Positions 22,241-33,458 of a stretch of 64,000 bases of DNA are shown here, one piece after another. The notes below the pieces were generated by a model that did not search any database, was not told the DNA's origin, and saw nothing but the letters and a program-made list of their open reading frames with translations. The position numbers and the translations under genes are program-made. Within the stretch, counting starts at the first letter, position 1, and the number at the start of each line of letters is the position of its first letter. Source of the DNA: Metellina segmentata (taxonomy: Eukaryota; Arthropoda; Arachnida; Araneae; Tetragnathidae); assembly GCA_947359465.1 (NCBI GenBank), contig OX375877.1, positions 54,266,944-54,330,943 of the forward strand, given 5' to 3'.

Positions 22241-24740
22241 TTAGTGGCAGTCTAGTAAACTGAAGAACTTTTAATTTCTTTAACTTTTGACAACAGTTTC
22301 TTTCATTTTTATTTAACATAGATATGTGGTACATAAAAGACAACTTAATGTTCAAATGTTTTATCCATATTTCATAAGAAAATTTTGTTAAATTAAAAGC
22401 ATTAAAAATTATACGAATTTAATTCCAAGATTCACAGTGAGGGGTAGTTTTTATAAGTGTTAAGTAAAAGGTCCTACTTTATTGTAATTGAAATTAAAGT
22501 TGTATTCAATTGCTATTAATCTAACCTATATCAGATAAAAAAACACGAAGAGTTTGTCTTAAATTGAGCATTTTCCAATTACCAGACATTTGACTTTATG
22601 CCATTATCTTTGAAGCAGTATGAGCATAGGCGTTCTGCATAACTGAGGTTTGCTATGAAATTCAGTTTGAGACTTATAGGGTAGTCTCTGAATTTGCCAC
22701 CCACCTATCAGTTAAAGATGACTTGCTGGCCTGTGGATTTATCTTACACATGCTTACTGTATACATGAGGGTGCCTCAGTGGGTTGAATGTGGGATTGAT
22801 TCCTGGATTTCTTGTTTGAGTTCTTTCAATCATTTTTGACTGTTTGAAATATAATAAGCTTCTTTTAAATGTATTAAAATAATCCTGCACATAAGTATTT
22901 GCCAGGTCAAACATGTTGCCTTAAAACTTAACTAAAAGAAATTTTTTTCAATTTTTATATAAAAAGAAAATGAAATGAGAAATTGTTTTGAAAGCTTTGT
23001 AGGAAATTGGCCATTTGAATTCAACTCTGAATTTCAATCTAACTTGGCGCAAGTAAACAAATGAATTTAAGTTTTGTTTTACTCGACAAAAATGTTTTTT
23101 TCTTAATAGGTTTCTCAAATATATTTCGGTGATAGTAAAAAACATACATAAGTACAGGAACAATTATGATTTTTTAAAGTAAAAGTTGGCTTGCGTTTTT
23201 GTTCCTTATATTTGTTTTATGACACGTAGTGCAACTACGTTACATATTCCCATCTACTGGCCCTTGTGCCGTAAAACCCAATAAACCAATCGTTTCTATC
23301 GACTGAAGTGTTTAAAATGTCAAACCAGGATACATTGTTGGATAAGTCTGGGTTCAAAAGCATGTATGTGCATAAGCTTTTATGACTCAAGTTTGAATTT
23401 TCTGTCAAATCAGGATAATAGGTTGGAGCGTTTGAAATGCATAAAATTAAATTTTCAGTTTTTCAAAAAAAATTAACATTTTGCTCTAGAAAAAAAAGTG
23501 GGTTTGAACTGTTACTGTCATAATGTATATTTGCATTTGTTAGAATTTTTATTGTTATTAAAAGCTTCTTAATTGGATTCTGATTCTAAATGTAGTTGGG
23601 GGTTCTGTAAACTTGTCTTGAAGCAAGCTATAATGAAAATTGTACATTATCTAAACTGATCCTAAACTTAATATGTGCAGTTAAAGTTCCTAGATTGATG
23701 CTGTCAATGGAATGCGATATTCCCTGTAAGTGTTAGCAGCTGGTGCTAATACTTCGGTATCTACAATTTTAGTAATGACGGAAACCTTTGAGTAGTACCT
23801 GGGTAAAATTGTATTTTAAACATACAATGCAAAGAAGGCAAGTAAGACTTGATGTTGCATGCAAACCTTGGGAATTAGGGTTTCTGGAAAATGAATATAT
23901 GAAGCTTGAATTGCAATGATTCATTGCAATTGAGAGTATTCGGACAGTACTATTCTATCAAAATTGGGACTGTTTCTATTCTTGGGTTGTTGGTCTAGTC
24001 TTGAAGTGATGTGAGTAATTGCTAGGAGTTGTTGGCCTACTTTATCCATTGGAAACTTATTCACTACATTCTCATTTATCTAGAGATTGATTTGAAGTCA
24101 AAAAGCTCAGGAATTTCACATTCATTAAGTACTTGAATTTAAAATGGTCATGGCAGTCAAAAACATTCCTTTATTGGGCCATGTACTTATTTTCAATCTT
24201 ATTCTGCACTATAGATGAGTAAAATACATTGCAAGGCTTTTAATACCTTACCTTAGACGATTTATCATTTCCTTCCTATTCCTACTGATTATCTACTGAA
24301 TCCTTGATTGGTAAAATTATGTATTTAAGGATGCGAGTTTTATATATAAAAAATGAATTACTTAAAGTTACTGAACTGGATTGTTAGTATATTAAATATA
24401 CTTTAGTTTTATTTGATGTATTAATCTAAGGATGTGTTAAAATATTGCAAACTTGAATCTCTTAAGCAAGATCTTATATTGAGGGATTGAATTAGATGCT
24501 TATAGATCATTGGAACCATAGATGTTTAAAAAAGGCTTTTCTAGGAGTTGCGATTATGTACTTGCTACCAAGTGCAGCAGATGGTATTTAACTGGAAACA
24601 TGTTCCATTCTAGTTAAGTACTGACATTTTAAAGTAATTTTGTTTGCATTTACATTGCCAAATTCAAAAGGGGATGGATATGAATGGTGGTAAATGTTTC
24701 ATACATTCTGCAAGAGTTTTTTCCTCTAAAATTCTGGGAT
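22241..24740. other. AT-rich intergenic stretch with two repeat scraps
   Basis: I see no gene. 22768-22812 (GTGCCTCAGTGGGTTGAATG, GGGATTGATTCCTGG) looks like a decayed tRNA-derived SINE head with degenerate A and B boxes. 23255-23292 (GGCCCTTGTGCCGTAAAACCCAATAAACCAA) is another copy of the shared 3' tail. Confidence 0.5.
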
Positions 24741-24744
24741 TGCC

Positions 24745-25070
24745 GTGCCTCAGGGGTAGTAGGCAGATCAGTTTCGATTCCTGCCTGGGTGTATTTTACA
24801 TGGTGTGGAAGTTTGGAGAGTTGGGTGGCAGCTTGGGTATTAGCCGTGTCATCTGTCTGGTTCATAATTTAAAAGTTCTCTGATCATTCCCTTTGTTATT
24901 GATTCTGTGTACCATCGTTAATAGTCTGTTTTGTTGCTCCAGTGCAATGTAAATTTAACTACCTACTAACCCTGGAAAAAATTTCTCTTGTGTCGTTAAG
25001 GCTTTCCTGGTATGTATGTTAATGTTATTGATGTGTGGCACATTTTGACCAAATATGACTATTAAACCAA
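24745..25070 (+). repeat. tRNA-derived SINE, diverged subfamily with complete tail
   Basis: The head GTGCCTCAGGGGTAGTAGGC and B-box-like GTTTCGATTCC are followed by the SINE body (GTGTGGAAGTTTGGAGAGTTGG, TTGCTCCAGTGCAATGTAAATTTAACTACC). It ends near 25070 in GACCAAATATGACTATTAAACCAAAC, which links the orphan tail copies to this SINE subfamily. Confidence 0.7.
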
Positions 25071-28000
25071 ACAATCTCAATTGTTTAGAATTATACCTAC
25101 TGCTAATTTAAATAAGAACTAAACAGTTGTTTATAAATGCATAGCATATGGGGAGAAGAATTTTGAAAAACCTAAACTTTAGTCTATGAATTTCACAAAA
25201 ATGTCATCAATTTTTTAAACCTGGGAAAATCCTTAATATCTTGTAAAAGATACTTTCTGGTTAGTATATTTAAGATCTTGTACTCTTAATTGAGTAATTT
25301 AAAAAATCCATTTTAAGTATCAATTGGCATGTAAAGGGCATCCCATTTTTTCGCATGCAATACCAAGAAATATAGGAATACTGAGGATTGAAAATGTGTT
25401 ATGCTCAGGAAATCTTACCTTCCAAGATTTATATATTGTTACATTTTCTTGCATATGTTTAATAGCTCATTCCACCTCATGTGAAATTGTAGCGTTTATG
25501 TATTACTTTTCAAAGTAAAGAATTGCAGATACATTGGGGCCTTTGGTCTATTCTAAACTTTCCTACATAATCGAGTTAAAACAACGTACCAAACAGCATA
25601 AGCCAAATTATGTGTTTTTGCCCCAAAATATAAAGATGCTGATTAAACGAATGGTCAAATTTTCTTTAACTATTACCTTATACATGCTTTTTAATTTGCA
25701 TGATGAGATTTAAGTTAGGTTGGATTTGAAACTAATTCAACTTATTAAGAAAAAAAAATAATGAACAGTTCTGTTGTCATAAAAGGCTGTTTTAAAAAAG
25801 CCATGTTTAACCTCTACATTTATTCACATAATCTAGTTGAGGATTAAATTGGGCCCCATAGAATCAAAAATAATATGTATGCATAGAATTAAGTATCCAA
25901 TAATTTTGGGAATGAAGGAATTTTTTGTTTTAAAGTTCAATAAAATTTTGTTTAGGCCAATTTCAGGCCACTGGTATTGTTTACCAGTGTTTCTGCAGCA
26001 TTTTCTTTTATAGGCTTACTTTTAAAAGTTGATAGTTTTCCCGTTTTTGACTGTTATGATGGTGTGCATTTTAACATATTGGATTTGACTGTTTTATCAT
26101 TTGAGGCTTTTTTTGACAATCCACTTTTTTAAGTGACGATACTGGTCATCCACTAACTACATGTATAAAATTTCTGAAATGACTTCAGAAAACTCGGTGA
26201 CAAGTGAACGTTTTGAGTGGATAGCTTAGAGAAGCCTGACAAGTTTATTACATAGTGTAACTCAAATAAAAAATGTTCTCTGGATTATACCATTATTAAA
26301 CATTTAATTTCCTGTGTTCCACATCTATTGAAAAGATAACTCCCATATTTGATCAAAATAGTCATCGTGCTTTGCATTGCCAACTTTCCAGATCAAGGAT
26401 TGATTCAAGACTTCGAAATCTTCCTGTTATTTAACTAATCTACTGCTGAAAAGTTCAAATTTTTTCATGAGAAATTATAAATTTTGAAAGTAATGTCTTT
26501 GATCATGGTTAGTGTTCTGTATAGAAAGAATGAGTAGTAGAAAATGTGCAAGTAGTATAGGCTGAATATTTTTACACTTGGCTACTATCAATATCATATT
26601 TGCATATCGATTAAAAAATATATTTTGTCATAATAATGTGTTTTTCCATTCTAGATTTTCTCACATGGCATGTGTTTTGAACCCTTCAGCTCTTTATTTA
26701 AACTACCAAGAAGTGAGCAAGTGGTCAACAAACGTTTTATTTAAAAATTGGATAGTTGCAATTCCATAGTTCTATCCTGTGTTATTTCTGTGATATGCCT
26801 TTTGTGAAATAGAACTGCCTCTCTTGGTAAAAATATGAGTGAATCCATTGTATTACATTTAATCTTTACATGATCTCTCTTGGTTTCTAAATTATCTTGC
26901 TTTTGCAGTTGTAGAAAATTAACTTTTATTTAGTGGTGTATTTTTCATTTCATTGTTAGCTAATTACTTAACATAGGAGTCACTTTCATTGATGTGCATT
27001 ATTAAATTTACTGTGGTATTCTAATTTTTGGAAATCTATAACGACAATTTTCGAAGTGCTCGTCAGTACTTGTGTTCCTTATCTTGGTATGAAATTCACC
27101 TGTTCAGGGAAATCCTTGTCAGTTATTTCTTTGGTCTGTATCTTGAGGTTCTATGAAATGACAATTGTTTTGTCTGATGTTAGTAACGAAACTTAAGTGT
27201 AACATAATCACTCAGCTTTTAATAGAGCCTTGTAATACAGTAGAGTTTGTTTCCGGAGTTCTTTTTGCATAAAATTTAATGCACATACTTTATTTGAGTA
27301 AAGCTTTTAAGTAGAATGAGCAATACTGCTTAAGTGTATTATGTTAGTACTCGTGTAGTACCTTAATCTAAAATTGTAAGGCTTAAGATAAAAAATATTT
27401 GATCTGGATGAAGGGTTGGTTTTTAGTTTTTTTCTCTCTACTTTGGTAAACTTATTTTTGTGTATATAATTTACTACTGAAGACTAAAGCTTTGAAAACA
27501 TCCATAAGTAACTTTTCTTTTGTTATTTTTAAAAACATATTTTAATATGGTATTTTTATATCAAAGCTGGTAAGGCAACTTTTTAAAAACCTATAATCAA
27601 TGTTTGAAATATTTCTTCTATTTCTGTTGATGTAATTATTGCAACCTTCTTTTCTCGTGACTACATTTTTTTTTATTCTGAATGGAAAAGTAAATGGTTA
27701 GTTTTATGTAGTGTAATGTATCATGTCTTCTATAATTGTACCTGATTAAGTCCTCGAGTTTGTGCTGTCGTGAAACCAGTATAGTATGTTTTCTGCTGTT
27801 GTCCATATATTTAAATGCCCAGATGCGTACATACTTGTGACGTATTCTGTTCTTAAGAATTTGGTTTAAATTCCTGGGATGTGTGTATCTGATATTCTTA
27901 GATGTGTGGTAGATGATATCAAGAAACAGGCATGGGTGCAACTTTTTTTTTTGCTTCACAGGTTTCATTTAAATATTGCTTTGTTTTAAAAGTAATATTT

Positions 28001-29865
28001 TATTTTTGGAAATTTTATAAAATTGTCGAGGCTAACCAGATAATTTCAAGGGCAGGTTCATTCCCACTTCCTTCTTATTTTATGAATAGTTCAATCAAGC
28101 AGTTTAGCTTATAAGCCTATGCAGCTTAGCTGTTAAATATTTTTGAGACCTAATAAAAAAAAAAACCTCTCCGTTACTAATTTCATAATTTTTTTCTTGG
28201 GGCCTGTTTAAGATGACAATAGTCAAAGAAAATAAGGTAAATTAAATCCAAGTATCCTGTATTCTATTCCATAACCTGAATTCCTACAAATCGTAGAATG
28301 CTGTACTTAAAATGTTTTGTTATTGAAATATTTGCAGTGAATAAAGTATTTAAATTAAGAGCTTTCTATATACAAGATGACCACATCACTGAAATGAATC
28401 TAATATTTTTGATGTTACCTAAAGCAATACCAAGAAAACTGCTTACCATAGGAGTTAATTTGTAAGTTACCCTGGAGCTGTATTTTATTAATTGTAAGGA
28501 TTATACTCCATTTTTTAAAGCATTAACTTTTAGATCTATCATTGGGTAATATAGTATGCAGTTTCCCATATTTTTTAACATCAGAAAATATAGAATTATG
28601 AAGTTACTAGCAATGATGCATTATGTGGTGTACCTATTTCTAGTAGTTAACACTTCTGTAAATTCGTATTACTGCACTATTTATTTATGCATCCAAGTCT
28701 ATTTAAAAGTTGAAAAAATTTTAAAGTTAATAATTTTACAATAATCGAGTTATATCCTTAGATTAAAACTATATCTTCAGATTCATATGTGACTTCTGTA
28801 GATTTTCTCACTTGTAATCAAACTGTAAAATGTCATCAGAGTTTTAGACTTGTAGTTTCTCAAAAACTGTTGAATTTAGTTATAACATTAAATATAAAGC
28901 TTAATATTTTGGCAAATGTACAGTGCGCTTTTCACTTGAATTTTTCCCCCTGAATTTAAAGGACTGGTGCTTTTTAAAAAGCATTGAGTGTAGTAATTGA
29001 GTCTTTTGTACATTATATTTCAAAATAAAATATTGTCAACATAAGCCTTAATTTTTGCTTTGCTATTACTTTTTAAGAGAAATTCACTGTTTTACTTTTG
29101 TATGAGTGCACCATAGTCAATTTAATATTATCAAGCTCACATACAAATCTTATTCAAAAGATATTTATAGGTATTGTACTAATTTAATCTTGTATTCTAT
29201 GTTATTTATTCTGTAAACTGTTGTTAAAATCCAAAATTCCTGTAATAAAATATGAAAATTTACTACCTACAATTCGAAGGTATTGCTAATGACTGAGGTA
29301 AATGTAATAAACTGTGATATATTATAATTAAATCACATTTAGTAGTTGAACTGCAAAATCCCTTTCAAATGTAAATGTAATTAAACTATAATCTGTTCTG
29401 AAAAAGTGTTGAGCAGGAGAAAATGTGACTTAGTAAACAATTGCAATAAAACCTATTACTTTTTAAAAGCTTGCATGTTCCTGGTGTTTCCACAATGCAA
29501 TATATGAAATTCTATTCTAATTCATCTTCATATTTCACTTTGTCTGAAACCAGCAGGTGTTCGAATTTCAATTGTGCTATTCTGTACACTGGCACATCTT
29601 CAATATCCTTTCAATGATAGAATTCTTTGAGTGACTAAGTTGTGTGGTAAGAACTTGTGTATTTGGCCTGCTGTACTTGTTGGAACTCCAATCTTGTTGG
29701 CTGATAGAAATCAATTAAGTATTGGTTTTCTGAGCAAAAAATCAAATACGAATTTCATTGTTATGCATCGATCATTTTATTATTTTTAGAAATTAAATAT
29801 TTTCGTCCAAAGTTATTTTCCTAGTCTTGTGTGTCCCTTTCTCGAAATTGACTCGTCTTTGGTGC
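25071..29865. other. Long AT-rich, T-biased stretch with no recognised genes or repeats
   Basis: About 4.8 kb without a transposon remnant, domain-bearing frame or SINE that I could recognise, unlike most of the window. AATAAA-type motifs occur, for example near 29025 and 29245. It might be an extended 3' UTR or a regulatory stretch, but nothing decisive is visible. Confidence 0.4.
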
Positions 29866-29869
29866 AGTA

Positions 29870-29920
29870 TATGCCAAATATGGCCCTTGCGCCATAAAAA
29901 CCAAAGTCAACTAACCTAGC
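29870..29920 (+). repeat. Retroelement 3' tail (GCCATAAAAACCAA family), best copy
   Basis: GCCAAATATGGCCCTTGCGCCATAAAAACCAAAGTCAACTAACC is the least diverged example of the shared tail. Confidence 0.6.
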
Positions 29921-30079
29921 CTTTCATGTGCTGATTTTATTTTCTCCCAGAAGTGAATGCTTTTCATTAACAAAATGGTTTCTTGGAAAATACTTGAATT
30001 TTTTTAATGTTGAAGTGGAAAACCTGTACCCAGTATCATGGTTTTTCAGTGTAAACAAACTAAACGGACAAAAAGTGAC

Positions 30080-30383
30080 GACCAGGTTAAGGTGTTAGCC
30101 TCTAAATCGAAAGGTTCCTGGTTTGAATCCCTGTCAGTGCTTGGATGTTTGTAAGTGTATGGTGCAGAGGCTGCTGGTGTAACTTAAATCTGTCATGGCC
30201 GCAAATCCTCACGTTGGGTTGATGTGGAAGTTTGGAGACTGGGTTGCCAGCTCAGGTGTTGCCTCGTCATCTGACCGTGGTTCAAAATGAAGTAGTGTTG
30301 TCCTCTTATCTTTCCCTTAGGGGATTGATCCCAGACCGTCATAAGTAGCCCATTGTGTTGCTCTAATAGGATGTTAATCAAAA
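30080..30383 (+). repeat. tRNA-derived SINE, near full length
   Basis: It begins AGGTTAAGGTGTTAGCCTCTAAATCG, has a B box with one change (GGTTTGAATCC), then the standard body down to GTGTTGCTCTAATAGGATGTTAATC. Diverged relative to the copies at 1145 and 43830. Confidence 0.85.
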
Positions 30384-30432
30384 AGTGAAGATTTTATTTT
30401 GATTGTCCAAGTGCTCTTGCATCATGCATTAA

Positions 30433-31124
30433 CTCTCTGACTGCTCAATTTGTAGACCGAAATCGCTATAAAAATCGTATATATATATATTTTTTTTTGC
30501 ATATTAAAAATCTATTTATATTGGAGAATTGAAATATGCATTTTTTTCTTTCTAGAAAAGACTTTTTATATAAATTTTTATCATGAGAAACAAAACTGTC
30601 AAAAGTTATTGTTAGCTATATGCACAGTAATTCCCGGATTTCCACAAACAGGAACTGGAGGAGGAATATTCATATCAATTTTGCACCACTGCCTAACGCT
30701 TTGCAAGTTTATTGAATCATGATCAGATTCATCGCTATCTGAGGAGCAGTCCGAAAAATCTATATCACTATCAAAACTAAAATCACTTTCAGAATCTGAT
30801 AAATCATCAGGAATATATACTCTGTCAATCACTGAACGTTTTCTAGCAGCTATTTCTGATTAGAAAAAGGCGCGAAGTTAGAGCGGTAAATACAAAGTAC
30901 CTTCAAATGCCGCAATTTAGTGGACGACTAGCGACAACTGTTGACCAAAATCTAAATTTAACGTCTAACACTGGATGTAATTTATTTCATTGGTTAAACG
31001 GTGAAAAAGCGGGATGCGCTCCTCAATAAAGATAGAAAACCACATGCCCGCGAAAATCGCGGGATGAGCAAATTTTGCTACATTTGAGTTGCCCGTGGAA
31101 ATCGCGGGATAATCAGCCAGTGGG
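30433..31124 (-). mobile_element. piggyBac-derived non-autonomous element
   Basis: TTAA flanks both ends (30429-30432 and 31125-31128). The ends read outward as CTCTCTGACTGCTCA and CCCACTGGCTGATTA, a degenerate inverted pair in the style of piggyBac TIRs (CCCTTTGACTG). Subterminal hairpins GCCCGCGAAAATCGCGGG and GCCCGTGGAAATCGCGGG lie near the right end. Only the N-terminal scrap of a transposase remains. Confidence 0.8.
30599..30832 (-). pseudogene. piggyBac transposase N-terminal fragment
   Basis: 77 codons: an acidic, serine-rich stretch (DDLSDSESDFSFDSDIDFSD and further SD/ED residues) followed by a tryptophan, a proline cluster and CGNPGITV. This matches the usual N-terminus of piggyBac-family transposases, where the acidic tract precedes a W...PPxPxFxGxPG motif. 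The catalytic DDD domain is absent, consistent with internal deletion of the element. Confidence 0.7.
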
Positions 31125-31534
31125 TTAAAATGAAGGAAATAGCTGTTTTGACAACATTAGTTTTAAAATCTCATTTATGTTGACAAATCAAATATCAATT
31201 CTGAATTCGTTCTTTGGAATGTATTCGTCCCGTTCTGAAATTGTATTTGAATACAAATAAACAACGTGTTCAGAATGAGTGAGACCCTACTGCCACCCAC
31301 GTTTAACATGACAGAAAATACTTTAAAGCTTATCCAAATTCCATTTAGCCTTCCCCCTTTCCTATACAGCTATCAAGTAGAAATATCACGCAACTAACAA
31401 GTGGTAAGATTTAGAAATGGACAAGATGGTTGAAAATTTTGAGATTTTTCCGAATCAAATGTGTTAGTACAGGCATGAGAATCTTCCGGATTTCCGCTTT
31501 TTTTGGGTTTTTTTTCATGTTTTTCTGCTTTTTA

Positions 31535-32667
31535 CAGGGTTCCCACGGTCCTTGAAAAGTCCTTGAATTTTTTTTTCCTAACTAGGGGCCCTTGAAAATT
31601 ACGGAATTTGGTGAAAAGTCCTTGAAAGTACTTGATTTTTTTCACTGGTACATAATTGCGTATTCGTCTTCCATTGGAACTTGTCCAGACTAGTACTAGG
31701 TGCGCCATTTGAGCGTCGTACTGAATGAAACCAGTGTTTTGCGCTTTGACACCACGTGATATATTAATAATGCTACGTCTAGATCATCCATTCTCAACCA
31801 TATTCTGTCTGTCGAAGTTGTCACCTCTGGTTTCCGTTAAGACGGCCGCCTTGTTGTTACCCACTGCATCATGACGTATTACGGTTGCTAGATAACAGCA
31901 CCGCTTTCTTAGGAAACCGTAGTTTTAGCAGTCAGGACGTCATTGGAAACCTGGCATGCGTCCAAAGAAAGGAAGCCAAATTTTTATTGCAAAAACATAA
32001 AAGTTACTATTCAAAATTTTTTTTTAAAGAAAATCACTTTTAAGATAGTCTTTAGGTCTAAAATTTTCTGCATATTTCAAATTCATTGAAATTTTCAATC
32101 TATCTTTAAAAAGTCGCAAAGACAGGGCAATTTTAATGATTGCAAAGATAGGGCTTTTTTATTCTCTCGAGTAAGTTTCTATCTCCAGACAAAACTTTTG
32201 TTTTGTTTCTCAAACAAAATAAACCACGGCAGCCGTCTGTTGTAGTGGCAGTGGACGTCAGCAAAATGGAGATTGCGCAAGGACACAGGATGCAAGCTCA
32301 CATACTCTTCTTCAATCCACAAAAAGAATTTATGGTACAATATTTTATCGCACGACCAAAAGCGATAGGTGTGCAAGTAGCCTGATAGTTAGCATTGAGA
32401 CGAGAAGCCCACTTTACAACAAAAGAAAATTACAGGTTCTGGAGAAAGAAAATCCAAACTATAACCAAAATTGATGATAACCTTTCTTTTTTGACTATCA
32501 GTAGTTAAAAAAATTATGTCTTTTATTATATTTTTAAGTTTTTTTAATCGACAACTTTTGCGTATGCCTTGTTTTAGGTCATTATAAAAAATTTTAGGTC
32601 CTTGAAAAATAAATTTTTGGTTTTGAAAAGTCCTTGAATTTTTTTTGAATAAAGGTGTGGTAACCAT
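31535..32667. mobile_element. Insert E: non-autonomous hAT-type element inside A
   Basis: Left end CAGGGTTCCCACGGTCCTTG and right end GTGTGGTAACCA are degenerate inverted ends; the adjoining subterminal motif GAAAAGTCCTTGAATTTTTTTT occurs near both. Flanks GCTTTTTA and TGTTTTTA resemble an 8-bp TSD, and the solo copy of A has GCTTTTTAGTAAT uninterrupted at this site. The interior shares a segment (TTTTCTGCATATTTCAAATTCATTGAAATTTTCAATCTATCTTTA) with the element at 45620-47300. Confidence 0.7.
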
Positions 32668-32887
32668 GTTTTTAGTAATTTTCCGCGTTTTTCTAACGTG
32701 ATTTTGGCCGTTTTTAAGAATATGACGTTTTAGTGTTTCTAGCCAATGAGTGTATATTTCAAGCTTTGAAGAACCTTATGTCCTAGTGACGTTTTTATGT
32801 ACTAGTGGGTAGGCCTGGGCGATGTATGGATATATCGTGAAAAACCGGTGTGAGGACGACAACCACATCGGTTTCACGATGGCGATG

Positions 32888-33085
32888 CATCGTGACATCG
32901 CGATTTTTTCCGATCTCACACAGCCATTCCTTAGCTAGCGCAGGTCTCGCGGTCATCGTGACATCGCGATTTTTCCGATCTTGCTCAGCCATCCTTTAGC
33001 TAGTGCAAATCTCTCGGTCATCGTGACATCGCGATTTTTTCCGATCTTACACAGGCATTCCTTAGCTAGCGCTGATCTCGCGGTT
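32888..33085. repeat. Three 65-66 bp tandem units with CATCGTGACATCGCGAT
   Basis: Units start at 32888, 32954 and 33019, each CATCGTGACATCGCGATTTTTTCCGATC followed by a CTTAGCTAGCGCA-like portion. They are subterminal repeats of element B, probably transposase-binding sites; the latter is inference from hAT biology. Confidence 0.75.
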
Positions 33086-33458
33086 TTCCGGTGTCGCGAT
33101 GTTATCGCTCAGCGCCTAATTAATGAGGAATTTCTCAAAGTCATTTGTGACCTAAAGATGACTTTCGATTCAAAATGATTTTTTTAGCGAAATTGAAATT
33201 AGTATAATTTAAACAAAAATGATTTCGCACATTTTAAGTTTAATTCCAAAAACCCATTCTTGTTTCTTGATGTTACAATCAATCCGTTTGCATCCTTTTT
33301 TGTTGTGAACTTCTGTGGCAATTTAGGTCATATATGCCGTCATCATTACTTAGAGGAATCGTATGCCCCTTTATTTCTATTTATGCTGAAGTTTTTTTAA
33401 AAAGCTAATTTTGAATTTCTACTTGAGCATATATGGTGTATGGGGGACACACATGCAC

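Noticed and set aside
31540..32660. Repeated GTCCTTGAA motifs considered as an independent microsatellite
   Set aside because: They lie near the two ends of element E and are explained as its subterminal sequence.
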